Shown here piece after piece: positions 52,749-61,354 of a DNA stretch of 64,000 bases. Made by a program: the position numbers and the translations under genes. Source of the stretch: Paenibacillus tundrae (GTDB lineage Bacteria; Bacillota; Bacilli; Paenibacillales; Paenibacillaceae); the NCBI RefSeq assembly GCF_036884255.1, contig NZ_CP145605.1, positions 496,001-560,000 on the forward strand, written 5' to 3'. The notes beneath the pieces are model-generated. The model was not told where the DNA came from, ran no database searches, and saw only the letters and a program-made list of their open reading frames with translations. Each line of letters begins with the position of its first letter. Positions within the stretch are counted from its first letter, which is position 1.

Positions 52749-54275
52749 GTGGAAGTTTACCGTTCCTTTATCTTACGTTTGCTACGAAATTACCTCATCG
52801 GTTCATTAGGGGCTGTTTTTGTCGTGGGTACTGTCGTTATGGTATCCACTTTGCAAATACCAAATATTCAATTTGTACGTTTACTAGCAATCGTACTGAT
52901 TTCGCTTGTGTTTATGCTGAGTGCGGAGTGGATTGCTTTTCGTGTACAGCTTATGCCAATCCGGCGTTTTTTTGTCACAACCGAGCGCCATTCGAAGGCA
53001 CAGATGGACAGCATGTATGAGAAAATTCATCGTTTCCCAGGACGAACCATCTACCGAATCATGATCCCACATCTATTAGGATTCTCACTGCCAGCTGCGG
53101 GATTAACACTATGGATGCTTAGTAGGGGCTGGGTGGAGTTTCCCACCTTTTATGTTTCACTCGCAGCAGCATGCGCCATTTTGATTGCAGTGATGCATGC
53201 GCTGATCGAATACTTCCTTACGGTTCGAGCGGTAAGGCCGCTGCTGCTGGAAATTCGTCGTCAAGGTAAGCAGCAGTTTGGGATCGAGCCCTCACTTGAC
53301 GGGCGTGTGCTTGTATCAATTCAGCGTAAGTTCCAGCTTAGTACAGCACTGATCGGACTATTTCCCTTGTTTTTGTTTTTCCTGGCAACGTTTATTCGGT
53401 TACAGTACATGGATCCCGAATTTGCCAAAGAGTACATCGTATGGGCGGTGCTCGTTGTTGTGTTAGGAGCGGGCTTTGCGCTTGTGGGTAGCTGGCTGCT
53501 CATTCGCGATGTGCGGGATCCTGTTGCTGATTTAACGAAAGAGATGAATCGAATTCAGGAAGGTGATCTGGGGAGACGAGCTCCGGATTTGTATGCTGAT
53601 GAGTTTTCTGCGCTGATATCTGGATTCAACATGATGATTAACCGGCTGGAAATGAGGCAGGAGCGTAATAGACAACTGCTTCAGAGCTATTTCTCGACGC
53701 TAGCTGCTGCTTTGGATGCACGGGATAAGTATACGGCTGGTCATTCCATGCGGGTCGCAGAATACTCGCTTCTCATTGGGAAGCTCAGTGGCATGAATGA
53801 AGAGCAGGCTGACTTATTGTACAAATCCGCATTGCTGCATGACATCGGTAAGATTGGCATACCTGATGAAGTTTTGTTGAAGGATGGCAAACTTAGTGAT
53901 GAGGAATTCGCCATTATTAAAACTCACCCTGTGCTTGGTGAAAATATATTGCTGCAGATCGAACCGGTCGATGCCATGGCAGACTTCTTACCTGGCGTTA
54001 GATCACACCATGAACGGTATGATGGAAGGGGTTATCCGGACGGTAAGGCGGGACTAGATATTCCCCTCTTTGGCCGCATTATCGCGGTAGCGGATGCATT
54101 TGATGCGATGACCTCGGATCGGCCCTATCGGAATGGGATGAGCCATGAGAAGGCATTAATGATTCTAGAAGAAGGAAAAGGATCCCAGTGGGATCCCTAT
54201 TTCGCAGGTTTGTTTATTGACGAGTGGAGACGGCAACAGCATCTTCAGAAACCGTCGGAGCAGGGGATCAGCTGA
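52749..54275 (+). CDS. Membrane HD-GYP c-di-GMP phosphodiesterase
   Basis: 508 residues from the GTG at 52749 (GAGGGG upstream). Six or so transmembrane helices in the first 250 residues, a HAMP-like linker (250-305), then HD-GYP: H332, HD at 364-365 in LLHDIGKIGIPDE, H393, HH at 420-421 and GRGYP (426-430), with D449 and D452 in VADAFDAM. The complete motif predicts an active enzyme that degrades cyclic-di-GMP to pGpG or GMP, affecting motility and biofilm. It overlaps the convergent PAP2 gene by 8 bp. Confidence 0.9.
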   Translation: MEVYRSFILRLLRNYLIGSLGAVFVVGTVVMVSTLQIPNIQFVRLLAIVLISLVFMLSAEWIAFRVQLMPIRRFFVTTERHSKAQMDSMYEKIHRFPGRTIYRIMIPHLLGFSLPAAGLTLWMLSRGWVEFPTFYVSLAAACAILIAVMHALIEYFLTVRAVRPLLLEIRRQGKQQFGIEPSLDGRVLVSIQRKFQLSTALIGLFPLFLFFLATFIRLQYMDPEFAKEYIVWAVLVVVLGAGFALVGSWLLIRDVRDPVADLTKEMNRIQEGDLGRRAPDLYADEFSALISGFNMMINRLEMRQERNRQLLQSYFSTLAAALDARDKYTAGHSMRVAEYSLLIGKLSGMNEEQADLLYKSALLHDIGKIGIPDEVLLKDGKLSDEEFAIIKTHPVLGENILLQIEPVDAMADFLPGVRSHHERYDGRGYPDGKAGLDIPLFGRIIAVADAFDAMTSDRPYRNGMSHEKALMILEEGKGSQWDPYFAGLFIDEWRRQQHLQKPSEQGIS

Positions 54276-54279
54276 TCCC
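54264..54279. other. 16-bp palindrome at the convergent gene ends
   Basis: GGGATCAGCTGATCCC is perfect. Both stop codons lie in it, and it makes the two proteins end in the same QGIS. Confidence 0.7.
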
Positions 54280-54921
54280 TTGAGTCCATTTCGATTCTTT
54301 TCTGCGCCGGCGGTGGAGAGCTAGACCAGTGATGATTGTGAAAACGCATTCTCCGAGGATGACTGCACCCAGTGCGTCATAGATAACATGCTGTTTGATC
54401 AACAGCGTAGATACAATAATGAGAGCAGCTCCGCCAGCCACCCATCGTTTGATGGATTTCCGGATACTCGGAACCGAGAGTACAGCGCGCATGACCAGAT
54501 AGGAATGAAGGGCATGAATGCTTGGGAAACAATTATATGGACGATCCTGGCTGTAGAGCCATCCAAGAATAGATGTACCGAGACCTGTACCGGTTAGCTC
54601 CGGGCGCGGCACCATGGTCTGAAAGTTAAAGTAAATGAGATAACAGATCCAGACACAGATGTTCATGGACAACAAGACGCGGTAATACATGAGTCGATCT
54701 TTGACACACAGATACGCCAATACTCCGAATACAAACGGATACCAGCCCAGATAAGGAATGGACATCGCTGGCATGAAGGGAATCATGCGGTCGATCGGGG
54801 AGCTCAGTACGACGAATCCGCGTTCTGGACTATTCAGAATATCATAGAACATTCCCATGACAGCCAAGGACAGCATTAAACTTAGCGACAGCCAGTAGGA
54901 TTTACTTTTTAAGATTTTCAC
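54268..54921 (-). CDS. PAP2-family membrane phosphatase
   Basis: 217 residues from the GTG at 54921 (AAAGGAG 10 nt upstream). Six helices, with the phosphatase motifs PRPEL (first), CFPSIHALHS (second) and STLLIKQHVIYDALG (third His-Asp). These match the PAP2/Aur1-type superfamily that dephosphorylates lipid or undecaprenyl phosphates or transfers inositol phosphate. The first motif lacks the upstream K-x6 Lys (TMVPRPEL). It converges with the HD-GYP gene and shares 8 bp with it. Confidence 0.85.
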   Translation of the reverse strand: MKILKSKSYWLSLSLMLSLAVMGMFYDILNSPERGFVVLSSPIDRMIPFMPAMSIPYLGWYPFVFGVLAYLCVKDRLMYYRVLLSMNICVWICYLIYFNFQTMVPRPELTGTGLGTSILGWLYSQDRPYNCFPSIHALHSYLVMRAVLSVPSIRKSIKRWVAGGAALIIVSTLLIKQHVIYDALGAVILGECVFTIITGLALHRRRRKESKWTQGIS

Positions 54922-54942
54922 AGCAGGCTTTCTCCTTTCATT

Positions 54943-54962
54943 CATGTTCGCGCACGAACATG
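54943..54962 (-). promoter_or_regulatory. Inverted repeat upstream of the PAP2 gene
   Basis: CATGTTCG-CGCA-CGAACATG, perfect 8-bp arms, 21 bp before the start at 54921. Operator or RNA hairpin. The arm order is opposite to a LexA box (CGAAC-N4-GTTCG). Confidence 0.5.
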
Positions 54963-55163
54963 ATCACACAATGTAACTAGTTCAAATTTAAACAACAATA
55001 TATTCTACTACGTCCAGCCCACAAATTGAATCCTGATTTGTGTATATTTGTGTATTCTTTTGACGAATAAGAAATGCGGAAGCGGAAGTGGGCATGATAT
55101 GATAGAGGTACATACGGACAGGCGGCGCTAAAGCCAGTAAAGTCGGACAACAGGAGTGAGCGA

Positions 55164-56579
55164 ATGCAATTTTCAAAAATGTTCGTATTGAATATGGGGA
55201 TGCTGATTACGATTGCATATCTCGCTAGTGTTTTCTATAAATATATCGTAATACGTACCTCTTCTCGGGTGAAACAGATCAGTTCGGTGCTTCTTCTCAT
55301 TTTTGCAGGTTGGATCAGTACGGTTTTTGGATTCCAGCTCACGGAGGAAGTCGTCTTTGATCTCCGATACGTTCCTCTAATTGTTGCCGTTCTGACGTAT
55401 AGGCAACCCTATAGCGTAATCCTCATTGGTGTGGGGATCGGACTATCGAGGCTAACGTTTGGCATTACAGATGCGACGTTGGCTGCCGTCATTAATATGT
55501 CGATGCTGGGCGTGATTTGCGCAGGTCTCAATATATGGATGAGGCGCAGCAATTACAGGCTGATTATTAAGGGCATTCTCGTTACACTCATCGTGAATGT
55601 GGTCAATAGTATCAATATCGCGATTGTTGGCGTTATTCCGGCGCCATACTTTTTCTCACACATCATGCCTTATACACTTCCTACAGGTATCGTGCTAAGT
55701 CTTATTTTTGCCTTCATCCTACGTGACTTCCAGAATGAACAGAATCGCATTTTACTTATACAGAGTACGAACCGATTGTTGTCTGTGCAAAAGGAAGAAT
55801 TACAGAAAGCGCAGATCGTGCTGGAGGATCGAGCCAAACAATTGATGATCGCCTCGCAATACAAGTCTGAATTTCTCGCCAATATGTCTCACGAATTGCG
55901 TACCCCACTGAACAGTGTCATTAACTTTGCTCAGATGATCAGCGAGAATGCGGATACGATGGATCAGGAGGATATCGTACGTTTTGCCACGATGATTGAT
56001 CATTCTGGTCAAGAGTTATTAACGTTAATCAACGATATATTGGATCTATCCAAAGTAGAGGCGGGCAGGCTGGACATCGTACTGGAGGATATTAGTATCG
56101 CCCAATTGACTGAGGATGTTATGAGTCATTTTCAATTGGTCGCGGAGAAAAAAGGCGTCGAACTTGTGATGGAGCGCAAAAAAGGTGTACCCGAAACATT
56201 ATGGTCAGATCCCCAGCGTGTGCAGCAGATCTTGCGAAACCTGATGTCGAATGCCATCAAATTCACCCCTCAGGGCAAGGTGCAGTTGACGGTGAGTACT
56301 GAACAATCGAACAAGCTCTCAAGACCAGGCCGCTGGCTCGTATTTGCGGTCAAAGATACAGGGATCGGCATCTCGGAAGATCAATTTGAGTCTATATTTG
56401 AAGCCTTTCAACAAGCGGATGGCTCCATTAGTCGTAAATTTGGCGGTACGGGATTGGGTCTGTCCATCAGCCGAGATTTGGCACGTTTGTTGGACGGAAA
56501 CATCCAGTTGGAGAGTGTGGAAGGCAAGGGAAGCACCTTCCGCTTATACCTTCCGTTGAATCGTGAAAAAATGGGTTGA
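55164..56579 (+). CDS. Sensor histidine kinase with 5TM (LytS-type) input
   Basis: 471 residues. Five to six helices fill the first 190 residues in the 5TM-5TMR_LYT pattern (VFGFQLTEEVVFDLRYVPLIVAVL, IGIGLSR-type GVGIGLSRLTFG). A coiled coil (195-232) leads to HisKA with H243 in ANMSHELRTPLN, then HATPase_c: NLMSNAIKFT, DTGIGI, GGTGLGLSIS. No receiver domain and no partner regulator follow; an MFS gene does. AGGAGTG precedes the ATG. The stimulus is unknown. Confidence 0.92.
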   Translation: MQFSKMFVLNMGMLITIAYLASVFYKYIVIRTSSRVKQISSVLLLIFAGWISTVFGFQLTEEVVFDLRYVPLIVAVLTYRQPYSVILIGVGIGLSRLTFGITDATLAAVINMSMLGVICAGLNIWMRRSNYRLIIKGILVTLIVNVVNSINIAIVGVIPAPYFFSHIMPYTLPTGIVLSLIFAFILRDFQNEQNRILLIQSTNRLLSVQKEELQKAQIVLEDRAKQLMIASQYKSEFLANMSHELRTPLNSVINFAQMISENADTMDQEDIVRFATMIDHSGQELLTLINDILDLSKVEAGRLDIVLEDISIAQLTEDVMSHFQLVAEKKGVELVMERKKGVPETLWSDPQRVQQILRNLMSNAIKFTPQGKVQLTVSTEQSNKLSRPGRWLVFAVKDTGIGISEDQFESIFEAFQQADGSISRKFGGTGLGLSISRDLARLLDGNIQLESVEGKGSTFRLYLPLNREKMG

Positions 56580-56603
56580 CAATGCTTGGACTGTGAGTAG
56601 AAT
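56576..56603 (+). promoter_or_regulatory. Promoter of the MFS gene
   Basis: TTGACA (56576-56581), 16-bp spacer, TAGAAT (56598-56603), overlapping the stop codon of the kinase gene. Confidence 0.6.
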
Positions 56604-56670
56604 TTGGGGTGACAACTAGCATTGGCCGGCGTTAAAAGCCTGGTCTAAGGAGTGTATCCCCATACAGAAG

Positions 56671-57945
56671 ATGGTCAAAGTAAACCCTCCCTCGTTTGCA
56701 AGCAAACTACGGCGTAAGGGTTCGAAACAACGTACCAATTTAGCAATTGCAACGTGGGAGGGTGTACCGGCAATTATTTTACAGACTTTGCTGGGTGGCC
56801 CATTTTTAACGGGATTTCTGCTGTACCTTGGAGCCGGGTCAAGACAAATTGGTTTTGTGCTCGCAATTACGACGTTCGTAAACATTGCACAGATTGGTGC
56901 AGCCTATTGGATGCAGCGCATTCGCAGTCGAAAGCGTATGCTCCTGTTGTTCGTTGGGGCGCACCGTATCCTGTGGAGCGCAACAGGGCTTATCCCATTT
57001 CTTTTCCCGCAGGAATGGTGGGTATCCATTTTTATCGGGATGTATACTGTAGCGTTTATTGCCAATACAATCGGCGGTATGATCTGGACATCGCTCATTG
57101 GAGACATTGTGCCTGCCAAGGTCAGAGGTCGTTATTTCGGAATACGAAACACGATTCTGAACGCTCTTGGAAGCGTATGCTTATTCGTTGGAGGTATGGT
57201 TCTGGATCGTTTTCCAGGCGGGACGGGTTTCCTCATTTTGTTCATTCCCGTATGGATCTGTGCGATTGCGAATACCGTCATTTATTTCTTTTATCCGGAT
57301 ATGCCCTTTGAGCGTTCCACGGAAAAAGGTTTTTGGCGTATGTTCAAAAAGCCATTTCAAGATCAGTCGTTTCTAAAGGCAACGTTGTTCTTGGCGGCTT
57401 GGTTGCTCATTCAAACGCTAATTGTTCCGCTATATTCTTATGTCATGCTTGATTTGCTTAGCGTAAACTATCAGACCGTGTCCATCATTACCGTAGTACA
57501 GACCTTGGTTATGATGATGGGGTTCTACCTCTGGGGTAATCTCAATGCTAGATTCAGCAACAAAACGTTGTTGTTCTGGACGTTGCCGATCATCGCACTC
57601 TCCTGTTTATCCTGGGGATTGATGTCGTTTATGCCAGTTTTGGTAGCGCTATTTTGTTCTCATATCTTTCTGGGTATTGGCGTGGGGGGCTTCAACCAGC
57701 TTGCCTTTAACTTCACCATTGGAGATACACCCAAAAGCGAACGTCCGATGTTTGTGGCGGTATATTCGGCATTAACCGGGGTAACTTCCTTTCTGGGGCC
57801 ATTAATTGGGGGCTCGCTATATGAGAAAATGGTGAAGTGGCCTGAAACGATGACATGGTTCTCGACCTATGGCTTTCAGATGGGTGTTGGTGCAGCGATG
57901 TTAATTTTAACGTTTACCCTGGGTCGTCGGGTTTTATTGCGATAA
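56671..57945 (+). CDS. MFS transporter
   Basis: 424 residues with about twelve helices in two bundles. Hydrophilic, basic N-terminus. The loop 2-3 motif reads QRIRSRKRML and the GIRNTILNALGSV segment follows VPAKVRGRYFG, typical of Major Facilitator permeases. The start is doubtful: AAGGAG (56647-56652) lies 18 nt before this ATG, while an in-frame ATA sits 9 nt after it, so the protein could begin earlier at a non-standard codon. Substrate cannot be inferred. Confidence 0.85.
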   Translation: MVKVNPPSFASKLRRKGSKQRTNLAIATWEGVPAIILQTLLGGPFLTGFLLYLGAGSRQIGFVLAITTFVNIAQIGAAYWMQRIRSRKRMLLLFVGAHRILWSATGLIPFLFPQEWWVSIFIGMYTVAFIANTIGGMIWTSLIGDIVPAKVRGRYFGIRNTILNALGSVCLFVGGMVLDRFPGGTGFLILFIPVWICAIANTVIYFFYPDMPFERSTEKGFWRMFKKPFQDQSFLKATLFLAAWLLIQTLIVPLYSYVMLDLLSVNYQTVSIITVVQTLVMMMGFYLWGNLNARFSNKTLLFWTLPIIALSCLSWGLMSFMPVLVALFCSHIFLGIGVGGFNQLAFNFTIGDTPKSERPMFVAVYSALTGVTSFLGPLIGGSLYEKMVKWPETMTWFSTYGFQMGVGAAMLILTFTLGRRVLLR

Positions 57946-57948
57946 GAG

Positions 57949-58000
57949 TGATCGGAAGATTGTTCTGTTATTAGAGTCGCCTGTGTAAGATTCTTTAGTT
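57949..58000 (+). repeat. Relic of family B repeat
   Basis: GATCGGAAGATTGTTCTGTTAT, then ATTCTTTAGTTC, match the right half of the element at 16132-16321 in order and orientation, about 40 of 52 bases by eye. Confidence 0.55.
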
Positions 58001-58031
58001 CTTTTTAATATACAGAAGGGGAGGGATGATT

Positions 58032-58718
58032 ATGGAGCATATCGAAAAGAAGGCCGTAGTGATCGGTGCTACCGGTCTTGTCGGCGGCCTATTAGTAGAT
58101 CGTTTGCTTAAGCATTCATCCTACCGCGAGGTTCATGTATTTGTCAGGCGTCCATTGACGCTAGAGCATCCCAAGCTGAAGCAACACATCGTGGATTGGG
58201 ATCAGCTTCATGAGGCTGCTGATTGGTTCACAGGTGTTTCGGATCTGTATTGTTGCCTTGGAACAACGATCAAGAAAGCCGGAAGTCAGGAAAATTTCCG
58301 CAAAGTGGATTATGACTATGTTGTGGAAGCAGGAAAACTTGCGAAGCAGCACGGTGTTACTCAGATGCTGGTGATCTCGTCAATGGGTGCGAATGCGGAT
58401 TCGCGCGTGTTCTACAGCCGAACCAAAGGGGAGATGGAGGATGCCTTAACCGCCCTTGGCTTCAATTCATTGCAAATCTTCCGCCCCTCTCTTATTCTAG
58501 GAGATCGGAATGAGACTAGAATTGGCGAACAGTTGGGTGCTTACGCGATGAAGCTGCTGGATCGGTGGATGACAGGTAAGGCTGCTAAATATCGGGCGAT
58601 CCCTGCGGCAACCATTGCTCAGGCGATGATCAATATTGCGCTTGTGGGTACAAGAGGTCATCACGTTTATTCCAACGAAGTTATTCATGTGCTTGGAACG
58701 GAAGCTTCCGTGGTATAA
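58032..58718 (+). CDS. NAD(P)H-binding oxidoreductase (HTATIP2-like SDR)
   Basis: 228 residues from the ATG at 58032 (AGGGGAGGG upstream; the ATG at 58026 lies too close). VIGATGLVGGLL is the nucleotide loop, VRRPL the NADP-binding basic site and DLYCCLGTTIKKAGS a segment typical of the HTATIP2/TIP30-like atypical SDRs. FYSRTKGEME contains the Y-x3-K. It may reduce or sense an NADPH-linked substrate. Function unknown. Not clearly in an operon with ridA. Confidence 0.85.
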   Translation: MEHIEKKAVVIGATGLVGGLLVDRLLKHSSYREVHVFVRRPLTLEHPKLKQHIVDWDQLHEAADWFTGVSDLYCCLGTTIKKAGSQENFRKVDYDYVVEAGKLAKQHGVTQMLVISSMGANADSRVFYSRTKGEMEDALTALGFNSLQIFRPSLILGDRNETRIGEQLGAYAMKLLDRWMTGKAAKYRAIPAATIAQAMINIALVGTRGHHVYSNEVIHVLGTEASVV

Positions 58719-58791
58719 TAGGCATCAAAATGAGTTCATCAACTTGCTGCCCTATGGTGGTATGAGAACGAACATAAAGGAGAGTTAATCC

Positions 58792-59166
58792 ATGAAAAAA
58801 CCAATTTCTACGGATCAGGCGCCAGGCGCTATTGGTCCATACAGCCAAGCTGTCGATGCAGGTGACTTTATCTACACGTCCGGTCAACTGGGGCTGAACC
58901 CGCAAACGGGAGAATTCGGCGCAGATGTACAAGAGCAGACTCGTCTTTCCTTGAGCAATGTGAAGGCGATCCTCGAAGCGGCTGGTACCACAATGGACAA
59001 CGTTGTGAAAACAACCGTATTCCTGAAAGACATGAACGATTTCGTTCCTGTGAACGAAGTGTATAGCACATTCTTCACACAGCCATACCCAGCACGTAGT
59101 GCAGTTGAGGTTGCTCGTCTGCCGAAGGATGCACTTGTTGAAATTGAAGTTATTGCCCGCAAATAG
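58792..59166 (+). CDS. ridA: RidA-family 2-iminobutanoate/2-iminopropanoate deaminase
   Basis: 124 residues, complete. Hydrolyses reactive enamine/imine intermediates formed by PLP enzymes. AIGPYSQAV and TSGQLGLNP open the fold, and the catalytic Arg is R102 in PARSAVEVARLP; E117 (VEIEVIA) completes the site. AAAGGAGAG precedes the ATG. Trimeric and cytosolic in the family. It has its own terminator. Confidence 0.95.
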   Translation: MKKPISTDQAPGAIGPYSQAVDAGDFIYTSGQLGLNPQTGEFGADVQEQTRLSLSNVKAILEAAGTTMDNVVKTTVFLKDMNDFVPVNEVYSTFFTQPYPARSAVEVARLPKDALVEIEVIARK

Positions 59167-59207
59167 GACAAGCTCAATCATACAACAATATCAATATAGA
59201 AATACAT

Positions 59208-59253
59208 AAAAAGCCGATTCTCTGGTCTTGATCAACCAGGGAGTCGGCTTTTT
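59208..59253. terminator. Intrinsic terminator after ridA
   Basis: A 19-bp stem, AAAAAGCCGATTCTCTGGT with ACCAGGGAGTCGGCTTTTT (two mismatches), between convergent genes. Confidence 0.9.
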
Positions 59254-59347
59254 GAGGATTACAATGTACTGTACAATGATATGCTTAAAGGAACCAGGCT
59301 TGCGTAATGATGATTGGAATAGCTCATCTTCGTGGTAAGTATATATG

Positions 59348-60106
59348 TTAATCCCGATCCTGATTACGGGCGAAGAACAGCCATACCGCGTAAAGGGCAA
59401 TCACGATCGCCAAGGTGATCGCTGTATAATAGACGGAAGTGACGTCTTTTTGCTTCAATGCAATGGCAATGTATGCCCACGTGAAGACGAGTGGATATAC
59501 GCTATCGCGATAAGGGAAGCTCACGAGGACTGCGAGAACAAGACCTACAATAAGCATAATAATCGTCCAAGTTGGTTCGCTGATGCCGAAGCCGTCCCAA
59601 CCGATTTTGTATAATAACACCGCAACGTTGATAATGGTGGCTACACTCACCCATCCAAGATAGATGCTAAATGGCAGCTTTACAAGCCACATCTCCGCAG
59701 TTGTCGGTAGAGTGATGGCACGTGTTTTGAGATATAACACAATCAGAGATAGTAAGAGCAATACGATAATTAGTAGAGCGAGACCTGTCTGTAGGTTCTG
59801 AAAAGCGAAGATCCACGCCACGTTAAAGGCACAGCTGGCTAGAAACCAATATCCGAGCCGAGTGATCGAATCTCGTTTCCAAGATGCCGGGACAAACTGG
59901 TAGATGACGAAGCCGGCGAGCAAGAGGTAGATTAGTCCCCAGATGGCGAACGCGTAACCCGCAGGGGTTAGTAGGACAGGGTACATATCGGACACTTCTT
60001 TGTTGGTTCTACCGCCAATAGGCAGCGCATTCGAGAGGTAGTTCACAATGATAACAGCGATAAAACCAATAGCGTTTAACCACTTGTACGGATTATTACG
60101 TGACAT
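59348..60106 (-). CDS. TspO/MBR-related tryptophan-rich membrane protein
   Basis: 252 residues from the ATG at 60106 (AAGGAGG 8 nt upstream). Seven or eight helices with many Trp, and the TspO-like PAGYAFAIWGLIYLLLAGFVIYQ, FNVAWIFAF and W-P-type ISEPTWTIIM segments. Classic TspO has five helices and about 160 residues, so this belongs to a longer, related family. Porphyrin or tryptophan-derivative binding is suggested only by family. Its neighbours give no clue. Confidence 0.8.
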   Translation of the reverse strand: MSRNNPYKWLNAIGFIAVIIVNYLSNALPIGGRTNKEVSDMYPVLLTPAGYAFAIWGLIYLLLAGFVIYQFVPASWKRDSITRLGYWFLASCAFNVAWIFAFQNLQTGLALLIIVLLLLSLIVLYLKTRAITLPTTAEMWLVKLPFSIYLGWVSVATIINVAVLLYKIGWDGFGISEPTWTIIMLIVGLVLAVLVSFPYRDSVYPLVFTWAYIAIALKQKDVTSVYYTAITLAIVIALYAVWLFFARNQDRD

Positions 60107-60387
60107 GGTATTTCCTCCTTGGTTTAACAGAAATGAATGAACCACGGGTCAGTCTACAATGAATATACCCAGTTCTCCCCCATTTTAATAAGGAGCACGC
60201 AAAAAAATATCCAAGACTTCATGTGATTCTAGAAAAAGTCACGCATGGAGACACATTTAGTCCCAGTCTGTCCCAATGTACGCAAGTTGAATCCATAATA
60301 TGTCCGATATAATGGACTTCTTGTACATTTATCTATAAAACATTAAATACGCTTTGCTAATCAATAGAGCTGATCGGGGGAAGAAGA

Positions 60388-61350
60388 TTGTTTACAAGAG
60401 AGATGATGGAGAAGCAACAGACTTGGTTTTATGTAGCTGCTCTGCTTGTCGGGGCAGGCATTGGGCTGGGCATGCCCGATTGGGGGTCGGCTCTGGTGTA
60501 TACCGTTTCACCTGTGCTCGCTTGTTTGTTATACAGCATGTTTGCGCAGATTCCTTTTCTGCAGCTTAGAGAATCGATATCGAATCTTCGGTTTATAGGC
60601 GCATTACTGGTTGCTAACTTTGTTGCCGTTCCTGTGCTTGTATGGGTACTTATCCTCGTATTCCCGCAGACGTCTGCTGTCTCGTTAGGAGTCTATCTAG
60701 TATTGCTAACTCCATGTATTGACTACGTTATTGTATTCACTCAGCTTGGGAGGGGAAATGAGAAACTCATGCTTGCTTCCACCCCCATGCTGTTCGTGGT
60801 GCAGATGATGATGTTACCCGTGTATCTATGGTTGTTCATGGGTGCAGAAGCAGCGCAGATTATGCAGCTTGGGCCTTTTGCCGAGGCGTTTCTGTTCCTG
60901 ATTGTCATTCCGCTGTTGCTGGCGATCTGTACTCAGTTCGTATCTAAAGGCAGACCTATGGGCGAAGCCGTATTAAATGCCACGGCTTGGCTACCCGTCC
61001 CATTGATGGCTCTTGCGCTGATTGTCGTGGTTACCTCTCAGATCGGGCAGGTGTATGAGGAGTGGGCTATTATTGTTAACGTTCTTCCTGTATACATCGC
61101 CTTTATGATCGTAATGCCAGTATTGTCCCGTATCATTGCACGTATGTTCCGACTTGATGCGGGTGCAGGCAGGGCACTGATCTTCAGCGCCTCTACACGC
61201 AATTCCCTCGTTGTTCTTCCTCTGGCACTCGCGCTGCCAGCAGAATGGGCTGCCATAACGGCTGCTGTAATCGTTACGCAGACGATTGTTGAGCTGGCGG
61301 GAGAATTGATCTATATTCGTGTGGTGCCTGCCGTGATAATAAAGGATTGA
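60388..61350 (+). CDS. BASS-type permease, ACR3/arsenic-resistance-like
   Basis: 320 residues, about ten helices. LTPCIDYVIVFTQLGRGNEKL matches the conserved ACR3 Cys motif (TPC-x-D-Y-x3-W-T) with Phe for Trp, and NSLVVLPLALALP the second conserved helix pair of bile-acid/arsenite transporters. The TTG at 60388 follows GGGGGAAG. No arsR or arsC gene is near, so arsenite efflux is not supported by context; an organic-anion substrate is possible. Confidence 0.75.
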   Translation: MFTREMMEKQQTWFYVAALLVGAGIGLGMPDWGSALVYTVSPVLACLLYSMFAQIPFLQLRESISNLRFIGALLVANFVAVPVLVWVLILVFPQTSAVSLGVYLVLLTPCIDYVIVFTQLGRGNEKLMLASTPMLFVVQMMMLPVYLWLFMGAEAAQIMQLGPFAEAFLFLIVIPLLLAICTQFVSKGRPMGEAVLNATAWLPVPLMALALIVVVTSQIGQVYEEWAIIVNVLPVYIAFMIVMPVLSRIIARMFRLDAGAGRALIFSASTRNSLVVLPLALALPAEWAAITAAVIVTQTIVELAGELIYIRVVPAVIIKD

Positions 61351-61354
61351 GTCG

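Noticed and set aside
54943..54962. LexA (DinR) box upstream of the PAP2 gene
   Set aside because: The arms are in the order GTTCG-N4-CGAAC, reverse to the CGAAC-N4-GTTCG consensus.
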